Positions 19,819-26,790 of a stretch of DNA of 64,000 nt are shown in pieces. The DNA is taken from NCBI GenBank assembly GCA_035939575.1, contig DASZFS010000507.1, forward strand, positions 4,747 through 68,746, written 5' to 3'. Position 1 is the first letter of the stretch, and the number at the start of each line of letters is the position of its first letter. The notes under the pieces are model-generated. The model saw nothing but the letters and a program-made list of their open reading frames with translations, did no database searches and was not told where the DNA came from. Position numbers and translations under genes: made by a program. The DNA comes from DATKHR01 sp035939575 (GTDB lineage Bacteria > Acidobacteriota > Vicinamibacteria > Vicinamibacterales > CAVVIG01).

Positions 19819-20529
19819 GTGCGCATCGCGGACATGAACTGGATGCAGGTCGAGACATATCTGCAGCACGACGACCGCGCGGTGCTGCCGCTCGGGAGCA
19901 CGGAGCAGCATTCCCATCTGCGGCTGACGGTTGACTGCATCCTCCCCGAACGCGTGGCGGCCGACGCCGCCGAGCCGCTCGGTGTGCCGGTGTTCCCGGT
20001 CGTGCCGTACGGGGTCACGCCGTACTTTCGCGAATTCCCCGGGTCGATCTCGCTCAAGCTCGAGACGCATCTGCGCGTTGTCGGTGACATCCTCGACGGC
20101 ATGGCGCACAGCGGTTTCCGCCGCATCCTGATCGTCAACGGGCACGGCGGCAATAACGCCGTGCAGCAGTTCGCGATTGAATGGGCCGCCGATCACCCCC
20201 GATGCCGTGTGCTCTTTCACAACTGGTGGAACGCGCCGCTCACGTGGGCCAAGGTGCAGGCGATCGATCCCGTGGCGTCCCACGGCTCATGGATGGAGAA
20301 CTTCCCCTGGACACGCCTCCCGGACGTGACGGTGCCTGACGCGCAGCGCCCGATGGTGGACCCGGCGCGCGTACGTGCCCTCGACCCGATCGCGCTGCGC
20401 GCGTATCTCGGCGACGGTAACTTCGGCGGCAGATACCAACGCTCGGATGCCGAAATGCACGCCTTGTGGCAGGTCGCCGTGGAGGAAACCCGCGCGTTGC
20501 TCACCGGCTCGTGGGGCGACGCTTCTTAG
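19819..20529 (+). CDS. Creatininase family amidohydrolase
   Basis: 236 residues from the GTG at 19819, which has GGAG at 8-9 nt; a TTG at 19786 and an ATG at 19834 are alternatives. The family core is present: VLPLGSTEQHSHLRLTVDC, with Glu and His metal ligands and the downstream Asp, and RILIVNGHGGNNAVQQF, the conserved N-G-H-G-G-N. Creatininase-family enzymes open cyclic or linear amides using a binuclear metal site (creatinine, mycofactocin precursor, pyrimidine-type intermediates). The usual H-A-G-x-x-E-T is altered here (SHGSWMENFPWTRLP), so the substrate is probably not creatinine. It leads an operon with a reductase, an SDR, an M20 peptidase and a permease. Confidence 0.87.
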   Translation: MRIADMNWMQVETYLQHDDRAVLPLGSTEQHSHLRLTVDCILPERVAADAAEPLGVPVFPVVPYGVTPYFREFPGSISLKLETHLRVVGDILDGMAHSGFRRILIVNGHGGNNAVQQFAIEWAADHPRCRVLFHNWWNAPLTWAKVQAIDPVASHGSWMENFPWTRLPDVTVPDAQRPMVDPARVRALDPIALRAYLGDGNFGGRYQRSDAEMHALWQVAVEETRALLTGSWGDAS

Positions 20530-20539
20530 GTCCTTGGGA

Positions 20540-21568
20540 ATGCGATGTCTCATCTGGGGTGCGGGGGCGATCGGCGGGACGATCGGGGCGCACCTCGCCC
20601 GGGCAGGCCACGACGTCACGATGGTCGATGTGGTGGCCGAGCATGTGGACGCCATCAACCGGAACGGGCTCCTGGTGACTGGGCCGATTGCCGAGTTCAC
20701 GGTGCCCGTGCCCGCCTTCACCCCGCAGGCGCTCACCGGATCCTGGGACACGATCACGCTCGCGACCAAAGCCCATCACACCGGTGCCGCCCTGCGCGCG
20801 CTCGTTCCACACCTCACCGCCGGCGGCTGCGTCGTGTCGGCGCAGAACGGGCTCAATGAGCTCGCCATCGCGGAGGTCGTGAGCGCGGCACGGACGGTCG
20901 GCGCGTTCGTCAACTTCGGTGCCGACTACCTGGAGCCGGGTGTGATTCACTACGGCGGCCGGGGCGCCGTGGTCGTCGGGGAAATCGCCGGCCACATCAC
21001 GCCTCGGGTCACGGCGATCCGGGACGCATGGTGCGATGTCGACCCTCAGGCCATCGCCACGACGAACATCTGGGGCTATCTCTGGGGCAAGGAAGCGTAC
21101 GGCGCGATGCTCTTCGCGACGGCCCTCACCAACGAGTCCATCGCCGACGCGCTCGCGATGCCCGCGTACCGGCACCTGTACATCGCGCTGGCGCGCGAGA
21201 TCCTGGCCGTCGCAGCGGCTCGCGGGGTCCACCCGGAGCCGTTCGACGGCTTCGAGCCGTCGGCGTATCTCACGAGCGCGCCGCCCGGCGCGGCGGATCG
21301 ATCCCTCGAGGCACTTGTCGCGCACAACCGGCGCTCGGCAAAGTCACACAGCGGCATCTGGCGCGACCTCGCAGTACGCAAGCGCCCCACCGAAGTCGAC
21401 GCCCAACTCGGCATCGTGGTGGCGCTCGGAACGATGGCCGGTGTGGCCACGCCGCTGACCGCGCGTCTCGTCGAGCTGATTCACGCGATTGAACGCGGCG
21501 CAAGACCGCAGTCACTCGATGCGCTCGAGGCGCTCGCCGGGACGCCTTCCCAGACGAACCAGGCATGA
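20540..21568 (+). CDS. Ketopantoate reductase (ApbA/PanE) family oxidoreductase
   Basis: 342 residues from the ATG at 20540. The N-terminal Rossmann motif is WGAGAIGGTIGAHLARAGHDV (G-x-G-x-x-G, NADP-type). The conserved Lys (ATKAHHT) and Asn (VSAQNGL) of the ketopantoate reductase active site follow. The C-terminal helical domain has WGYLWGKEAYGAMLFATALTN, carrying the third conserved Lys region. True PanE proteins are about 300 residues, and this one is longer at the C-terminus. Since the operon is catabolic in character, a different 2-oxo acid substrate is more likely than ketopantoate. Its stop overlaps the SDR start (ATGA at 21565). Confidence 0.87.
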   Translation: MRCLIWGAGAIGGTIGAHLARAGHDVTMVDVVAEHVDAINRNGLLVTGPIAEFTVPVPAFTPQALTGSWDTITLATKAHHTGAALRALVPHLTAGGCVVSAQNGLNELAIAEVVSAARTVGAFVNFGADYLEPGVIHYGGRGAVVVGEIAGHITPRVTAIRDAWCDVDPQAIATTNIWGYLWGKEAYGAMLFATALTNESIADALAMPAYRHLYIALAREILAVAAARGVHPEPFDGFEPSAYLTSAPPGAADRSLEALVAHNRRSAKSHSGIWRDLAVRKRPTEVDAQLGIVVALGTMAGVATPLTARLVELIHAIERGARPQSLDALEALAGTPSQTNQA

Positions 21569-22332
21569 ACGTGCACTTCACCGGCAAGACCGTCCTTGTC
21601 ACCGGCGCGGCGCATGGCTTCGGGCGCGCCATCAGCCTGGCGTTCGCGGAACGCGATGCGCGGGTCTGGGCCTGCGACGTCCTTGACGACGAGCTGCGCG
21701 AGACCGCGCGGCTCTGCCTCGCGGGCGGCGGAGTGTGCCACGCATTGCACACCGACGTCCGCGACCGCGGCGCTGTAGAGGCCTGCGTGGCTCAGGCCTC
21801 CGCGGCCTCGGGCCACGTGGACATCCTGGTGAACAACGCCGGCGGCGTGCTCGGGCAGGTGGGGCGTCCGCTCGAGGAGATCACGCCCGACCAATGGCAG
21901 ATCATCTTCGACGTCAACGTGACCGGCGCCTTTTACTGCTCCCAGGCCGTCGCGCCCGGCATGAAGGCAGCGCGCCGCGGACGGATCGTCAATATCTCGA
22001 GCGGCGCCGGCCTCGGCATCAGCCTCACCGGGATCCAGGCGTATGCTTCGGCCAAGGCCGCGCAGATCGGCCTCACGCGGCAGCTCGCCCATGAGCTCGG
22101 GCCGTGGGGCATCACCGTGAACAACATCGCGCCCGGGTTCGTGCGCTCCAACCCGACGACGGAGCGCCAGTGGGAGTCCTACGGCGAGGAGGGGCAGCGC
22201 GCGCTCGTGGATCGCATCGCGCTGAAGCGCCTCGGCACGCCCGATGACATCGCTTACGGTGTGCTGTTCTTCGCCTCAGACTACGCGGGCTGGATGACTG
22301 GCCAGGTGCTCGCCATCGACGGTGGCAAGTGA
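21565..22332 (+). CDS. Short-chain dehydrogenase/reductase (SDR)
   Basis: 255 residues, the classical SDR length. The cofactor motif is VTGAAHGFGRA (T-G-x3-G-x-G), and NNAG follows in VDILVNNAGG. The catalytic triad or tetrad is visible as Asn in VNVTGAF, Ser in VNISSGAG, and Tyr and Lys in YASAK. It ends with GWMTGQVLAIDGGK, the typical C-terminus. It oxidises or reduces an alcohol/ketone with NAD(P); Asp in ACDVLDD after strand 2 suggests NAD preference. It overlaps its upstream neighbour by 4 nt and the next gene by GTGATG, so it is certainly part of the operon. Confidence 0.92.
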   Translation: MNVHFTGKTVLVTGAAHGFGRAISLAFAERDARVWACDVLDDELRETARLCLAGGGVCHALHTDVRDRGAVEACVAQASAASGHVDILVNNAGGVLGQVGRPLEEITPDQWQIIFDVNVTGAFYCSQAVAPGMKAARRGRIVNISSGAGLGISLTGIQAYASAKAAQIGLTRQLAHELGPWGITVNNIAPGFVRSNPTTERQWESYGEEGQRALVDRIALKRLGTPDDIAYGVLFFASDYAGWMTGQVLAIDGGK

Positions 22333-23714
22333 TGGTCGATACCCGCGTGCTCGCGCACCTCGAGGCGGATCGCGACCGGATTCTGAGCGCGCTCGTGCAG
22401 TTCGCCGCGATTCCGAGTGTGAGCACGGATCCGGCACACGCGCCGGACATCGACCGCGCGGCGCGCTGGGTGGCCGACGCGATCGCCGCCGCCGGCCCGT
22501 TCAGTGTCCGCACGATCCCAACGGCCGGCAATCCCGTCGTGTACGGCGAGTGGCTCGGCGCGCCGGGCAAGCCGACGATGCTCGTCTACGGCCATTACGA
22601 TGTGCAGCCGCCGGACCCGCTGGATCAATGGCAGAGCAGCCCGTGGACCCCGACCCTGCGCGACGGACGGCTGTACGCCCGCGGCGTGTCAGACGACAAA
22701 GGGCCGATGCTGATTCCCATCGAGGTGGCGCGCGCCTTCTTCAGCGTGGCGGGCCGCCTGCCGATCAACGTCAAGTTCATGTTCGAGGGTGAAGAGGAGA
22801 TCGGCAGCCGCCACCTCGAGGCGTTCGTCCTCGAGCAGACGGCGCTCCTCGCTGCCGATGCCGTGCTCTCTGCCGACGGCGCGATGTGGCGCATCGATGA
22901 GCCGTCGCTCACCGTGGCGAGTCGCGGGCTGTGCGGCCTCGAGCTCACAATCACCGCCGCGTCCAAGGACCTGCACTCGGGCCGTCACGGTGGCGGCGTG
23001 GCGAACCCGCTCCACGCGATGGCCGGGCTCATCGCCTCGCTGCACGAGCCGGACGGACGCGTGGCGGTCACCGGCTTCTACAACGAGGTTCGCGAGCTGA
23101 CGCCGTTGGAGCGCCAGACCATGGCGGCGCTCCCCTACGACGAGCGCGCGTACCTCACACAGATTGGCGCGCCGTCGGCGTTCGGCGAGCCAGGCTACAC
23201 AACCCTCGAGCGCCAGTGGGCGCGGCCCACACTCGAGGTCAACGGAATGTGGGGGGGCTACCAGGGACCGGGGCAGAAGACCGTCATCGCGCGCGAGGCG
23301 CACGCCAAGATCACGTGCCGCCTCGTGCCCAATCAGGAGCCCGAAGCCGTGCTGTCGCGGGTCGCGCGCCACCTGGAGACGCACGTGCCGCCGGGCACGC
23401 GCCTGTCGCTCACGCTCGCGGACCACGGCTCGCGTGCATCGGAGATCGCGGCCGATCACTTCGCGCTCCAGGCCGCGGACCGCGCGCTTCAGGCGACCTA
23501 CGGCGAGCGGCCTCTCGTGGTTCGTATGGGCGGCACCGTGCCGATCTCGGAGCTGTTCCAGCGCCATATGGGGCTGGACACGGTCTTCTTCTCCTTTTCG
23601 ACGGCCGACGAAGACTTCCACGCGCCAAACGAGTTCTTCCGCGTCCACCGGCTGCACGAAGGGCTCGAGGCGTGGGCGCGCCTCTGGGACATTCTGGGCG
23701 AGGTGCCGGCTTGA
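22329..23714 (+). CDS. M20 family dipeptidase/metallopeptidase
   Basis: 461 residues; GTG 22329 and ATG 22332 are adjacent possible starts. Metal and catalytic residues of M20 enzymes are in place: YGHYDVQPPDPLDQW (His and the catalytic Asp), RGVSDDKGPM (bridging Asp), FEGEEEIGS (Glu pair) and a lid-domain His in DLHSGRHGGGVANP. The length and the Y-G-H-Y-D-V-Q-P-P motif place it with the carnosinase-like dipeptidases. The predicted role is hydrolysis of a dipeptide or N-acyl amino acid in the cytoplasm. The coupled permease gene downstream probably brings in the substrate. A carboxypeptidase or N-acyl amidase are alternatives. Confidence 0.93.
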   Translation: MMVDTRVLAHLEADRDRILSALVQFAAIPSVSTDPAHAPDIDRAARWVADAIAAAGPFSVRTIPTAGNPVVYGEWLGAPGKPTMLVYGHYDVQPPDPLDQWQSSPWTPTLRDGRLYARGVSDDKGPMLIPIEVARAFFSVAGRLPINVKFMFEGEEEIGSRHLEAFVLEQTALLAADAVLSADGAMWRIDEPSLTVASRGLCGLELTITAASKDLHSGRHGGGVANPLHAMAGLIASLHEPDGRVAVTGFYNEVRELTPLERQTMAALPYDERAYLTQIGAPSAFGEPGYTTLERQWARPTLEVNGMWGGYQGPGQKTVIAREAHAKITCRLVPNQEPEAVLSRVARHLETHVPPGTRLSLTLADHGSRASEIAADHFALQAADRALQATYGERPLVVRMGGTVPISELFQRHMGLDTVFFSFSTADEDFHAPNEFFRVHRLHEGLEAWARLWDILGEVPA

Positions 23715-25171
23715 CCACCCGCGGCCCCGGCTCCTCTCCCGACGCCGGCCTGGCACGCGCCGAGGCGCGGGTCGAAGAGCGCAGCGCCGGGCTGAAGAAG
23801 GAGCTCGGTGTCCGCGACCTGGCCCTGACGCAGATCCTCTTCATCGTCGGGCTCACCTGGATCGGCGTGGCCGGCAAGCTCGGGCCGTCGCACGTCGTGT
23901 TCTGGCTCCTCGCGCTCGTGCTGTTCTATCTCCCCTCGGCTGCCGTTGTCATTTATCTCAATCGCTTGATGCCGCTCGAGGGCGGGCTCTACCAGTGGGC
24001 GAAGCTTGGCTTCAATCAGACCGTCGGCTTCATGCTCGCGTGGAACCTGTGGCTGTACGTGATCGTGTTCACGTCGGAGATCGGCCTGCAGTGCGCTACC
24101 TACCTCTCGTATGCCATCGGGCCGACCGCCGCGTGGATGACGGCGAGCAGCGCGTTCGTGGCGCTGGCGACCGCGGCCATCCTCTCGCTGATGGTCCTCA
24201 CCTCGACGCTCGGCCTGTCGGTGGGCAAATGGGTGCACAACACCGGCGGCATCTTCATGATCACGGTCTTCGGCACGGTGGTGCTGCTGCCGGTCATCGG
24301 CCTGCTCACAGGAACGCTGCCCGCCTATCATCCGTTCCACAGCAGTGTCCCCGAGGTCTCGCTCCTCAACCTCAACATCCTTGGCAAGATGGGCTTCGGC
24401 GCCCTCGGCGGGTTCGAATACATGGCCATCCTCGCCGGCGAGACAAGGTCGCCCGCGCGGTCCGTCAGCCGCTCGGTGTTCATCGCCGCGCCGGTGATCG
24501 CGCTGATGTTCGTCCTGGGCACGAGCGCCGTTGTCGCCTACGTCCCCACGGAAGACATCGACCTCATCGCGCCGGTGGCCCAGGTGCTGCGGGCGGGCTT
24601 CGGTCCGTTTGGCATCGCGGCGCCGCTCGTGACGGTCGCCATCCTGATGACCCTGGCGATGCGCATCGGACAGGCCAGCGTCGCCTTCACCGCGGTGACA
24701 CGGCTGCCGATGGTCGCCGGGTGGGACCATATGCTGCCGTCGTGGTTCAGCAAGCTGCACGCGACCTACAAGACGCCGGTGAACTCGATCATGCTCGTTG
24801 GTGCGGCGTCGTTCGCGATCGCGTCATTGAGCCTGATCGGCGTCGGGCACGCCGAAGCGTTCCAGCTGCTCTTCAACACCAGCGGCATCTTCTATGCGCT
24901 GACCTACGTGGTGATGTTCGCACTCCCGCTGTTCGGGATGCGGGGCGTCGCGCCGCGCCCGCCGTGGTGGCTGCAGCTCGCGTCGTGGTCGGGACTGCTG
25001 ATGACGCTTCTGTACATCGCGCTTTCGGTGTTCCCGATCATCAAAGTGGAGAGCGTGGCCACCTTCGCGCTCAAGATCGTGCTGCTCATCGGCGTGATGA
25101 ACCTCGTGGGTATCGGCATTCTGGTCGCCGCCCGCCGGCGGCCCGCGGCGCTCGCGCCTTCTCGCGCCTGA
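23711..25171 (+). CDS. APC superfamily amino acid/amine permease
   Basis: 486 residues from a TTG at 23711 that overlaps the preceding stop (TTGA). The frame stays open further upstream inside the M20 gene, but the translation there is not permease-like. Twelve membrane segments start at about residue 34 with LALTQILFIVGLTWIGVAGKLG, a variant of the APC TM1 loop. LEGGLYQWAKLGFNQTVGFM in TM3 and GFGALGGFEYMAILAGETRSPARSV in TM6-7 are clear APC motifs. It likely imports the amine or peptide processed by the other operon products. A non-AUG start with full overlap suggests expression tightly tied to the peptidase. Confidence 0.88.
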   Translation: MTTRGPGSSPDAGLARAEARVEERSAGLKKELGVRDLALTQILFIVGLTWIGVAGKLGPSHVVFWLLALVLFYLPSAAVVIYLNRLMPLEGGLYQWAKLGFNQTVGFMLAWNLWLYVIVFTSEIGLQCATYLSYAIGPTAAWMTASSAFVALATAAILSLMVLTSTLGLSVGKWVHNTGGIFMITVFGTVVLLPVIGLLTGTLPAYHPFHSSVPEVSLLNLNILGKMGFGALGGFEYMAILAGETRSPARSVSRSVFIAAPVIALMFVLGTSAVVAYVPTEDIDLIAPVAQVLRAGFGPFGIAAPLVTVAILMTLAMRIGQASVAFTAVTRLPMVAGWDHMLPSWFSKLHATYKTPVNSIMLVGAASFAIASLSLIGVGHAEAFQLLFNTSGIFYALTYVVMFALPLFGMRGVAPRPPWWLQLASWSGLLMTLLYIALSVFPIIKVESVATFALKIVLLIGVMNLVGIGILVAARRRPAALAPSRA

Positions 25172-25176
25172 CGCGC
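25155..25176 (+). repeat. 22-bp direct repeat, left copy (flanks YdeI gene)
   Basis: This copy covers the last codons and stop of the permease gene and is identical to 25819-25840, which covers the last codons and stop of the YdeI gene. As a result both proteins end in PSRA. Confidence 0.85.
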
Positions 25177-25190
25177 CATCTGAACAGAGC

Positions 25191-25835
25191 ATGGCGCCCA
25201 TAATCCCAGACCCCAGGCGGATCAGGAGCTTTCGTACGGCGGCAGCCTTCGCGACGTGGCTGAGCACGAACCACGACAAACAGCCGGAGCTCTGGCTGAA
25301 GATTCACAAGAAACAGAGTGGCCTGCCGACGGTGACCCACGCCGAGGCGCTCGATGTCGCGCTCTGCTGGGGCTGGATTGACAGCACGCGCAAGTCCTTT
25401 GACGCACAGTCGTTCCTGCAGCGCTACAGCCCGCGCGGCGCCAGGAGTGTCTGGAGCCAGATCAATCGCGAATCCGTGGCACGGTTGACCGCAGAAGGGC
25501 GTATGACCGCACACGGTCAGCGGCAGGTGGACGCCGCGAAAGCCGATGGGCGGTGGGACGCCGCTTACGCCCCGATCCGCAGCGCGACGAGGACCACTGT
25601 CCCACCAGATCTGCGCGCCGCCATCAGCGCGAATCCGCGCGCGCGCAAGACATTCCTGACGCTCGGACGCCAGAATCTCTTCGCGCTGGCGTTTCGCACG
25701 AACATGGCGAAGACGGCGGCTGGCCGTGCGAAGAAGATCGCGGCGCTCGTCGACATGCTGGCTCGCGGCGACACCATCGTCCCCGAACGCCCGCGTCCCC
25801 GCGTGAAACGCCGCTCGACGCCTTCTCGCGCCTGA
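25191..25835 (+). CDS. YdeI/OmdA (OmpD-associated) family protein
   Basis: 214 residues. It follows the YdeI/OmdA pattern (PF13376): FATWLSTNHDKQPELWLKIHKKQSG, ALDVALCWGWIDSTRKSFD, FLQRYSPRGARSVWSQINRE, then FLTLGRQNLFALAFRTNMAKT near the C-terminus, with a basic tail. Family members have been linked to resistance to cationic peptides and bacteriocins in enteric bacteria, but the molecular activity is not established. The gene begins 19 bp after the permease stop and is bracketed by an exact 22-bp direct repeat, so it may have been inserted at the end of the catabolic operon. A functional relation to that operon is doubtful. Confidence 0.88.
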   Translation: MAPIIPDPRRIRSFRTAAAFATWLSTNHDKQPELWLKIHKKQSGLPTVTHAEALDVALCWGWIDSTRKSFDAQSFLQRYSPRGARSVWSQINRESVARLTAEGRMTAHGQRQVDAAKADGRWDAAYAPIRSATRTTVPPDLRAAISANPRARKTFLTLGRQNLFALAFRTNMAKTAAGRAKKIAALVDMLARGDTIVPERPRPRVKRRSTPSRA

Positions 25836-25840
25836 CGCGC
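25819..25840 (+). repeat. 22-bp direct repeat, right copy
   Basis: Exact duplicate of 25155-25176 at a distance of 664 bp. It covers the last five codons and the stop of the YdeI gene. Confidence 0.85.
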
Positions 25841-25885
25841 TATGTGACTCTCGACGCAGTATCAGCAGTATCATCGGGGGTCGCC

Positions 25886-26692
25886 ATGGTGATACGCAGC
25901 CGGCGCGTGAACCGCCTGTCGATGATCGTGCCGACCGTCGTCCTCGCGATAGCTGGCACCGCGCTCGCGCAGTTCGGGTTCGGCGGCTATCGCGATGCGT
26001 ATCGACCCCTGCCCAACAGTCCGTACGACGGCCGGTTCACGTTCGTCCGCGTGCGCTACGACCCCGCGCCCGGCGGCTACTGGCCGGGCCGGCGCCCGTC
26101 CTGGATCCACGGCTATCCGCTCGCTGAGCAGAACCTGATGAAGATCATGAACGAGGTGACCTTCCTGGGCGCGCGCGAGGAGATCAACACGGTGACGCTG
26201 GACGACCCCGAGCTGTTCAAGTATCCGATCGCCTACATCATCGAGGTCGGCTGGTGGACCGTCACCGACCGCGAAGCCGCCGGGCTGCGTGCCTACCTGC
26301 AGAAGGGCGGATTTCTGTTTGTCGACGACTTCAAACCGCCCGGGTGGCGCGGTCTGTCCGGCGGTGGGTGGGAACCGTTCGCGGAGACGATGCGGCGCGT
26401 GCTGCCGGACGCGCAGTTTCTCGACATGGTGCCGGGCGATACGGTGTTCCATTCGTTCTTCGAGATCAACGACCTGGAGCACTTCCCGCAGGCCTACGTG
26501 TCGGGGGATCCCGTCTTCAAGGGGATCTTCGAGGACAACGATCGCCGCAAGCGGCTGATGGCGATCATCAATTACAACACCGACGTCTCACAATTCTGGG
26601 AGTGGTCCGGCCGTGGCTTTCGTCCGTTCGACCAGACGAACGAGGCGTACAAGCTCGGCGTGAACTACATGATGTACGGCCTCACGCACTGA
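25886..26692 (+). CDS. Exported DUF4159 protein
   Basis: 268 residues from the ATG at 25886, behind a G-rich Shine-Dalgarno (GGGGG). A basic N-region and hydrophobic core (RLSMIVPTVVLAIAGTALAQ) form a signal peptide. The mature part has the DUF4159 order: FTFVRVRYD, a long middle, VTLDDPELFKYPIAYIIEVGWW, LRAYLQKGGFLFVDDF and MAIINYNTDVSQFWEWSGRGF, with a terminal LGVNYMMYGLTH. The fold resembles a glutamine-amidotransferase-like sandwich (ThuA-like), and no catalytic role is established. DUF4159 genes often accompany MoxR/DUF58 clusters, but none is present here. Confidence 0.87.
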   Translation: MVIRSRRVNRLSMIVPTVVLAIAGTALAQFGFGGYRDAYRPLPNSPYDGRFTFVRVRYDPAPGGYWPGRRPSWIHGYPLAEQNLMKIMNEVTFLGAREEINTVTLDDPELFKYPIAYIIEVGWWTVTDREAAGLRAYLQKGGFLFVDDFKPPGWRGLSGGGWEPFAETMRRVLPDAQFLDMVPGDTVFHSFFEINDLEHFPQAYVSGDPVFKGIFEDNDRRKRLMAIINYNTDVSQFWEWSGRGFRPFDQTNEAYKLGVNYMMYGLTH

Positions 26693-26700
26693 GATGACTC

Positions 26701-26790
26701 GGGATGGGCTGGAGACTCGTGGTCGCGTGCAGTTGCCTACGCCTCGGAGCCCTCAGCCCGTTTATGAGATAGGTAGTGTCAATGCGTCCA
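26701..26790. repeat. Dispersed composite intergenic repeat, copy B
   Basis: Read on the minus strand, this stretch carries CTATCTCATAAACGGGCTGA followed by GGCAACTGCACGCG and a CACGAGTC tail. Related segments occur at 35471-35590 and 54961-55035. It lies between the convergent DUF4159 gene and the spermidine-synthase-like gene. Confidence 0.6.

Noticed and set aside
22931..23710. N-terminal extension of the APC permease frame
   Set aside because: It is out of frame with the well-supported M20 peptidase and has no permease character; the TTG overlap at 23711 is the natural start.
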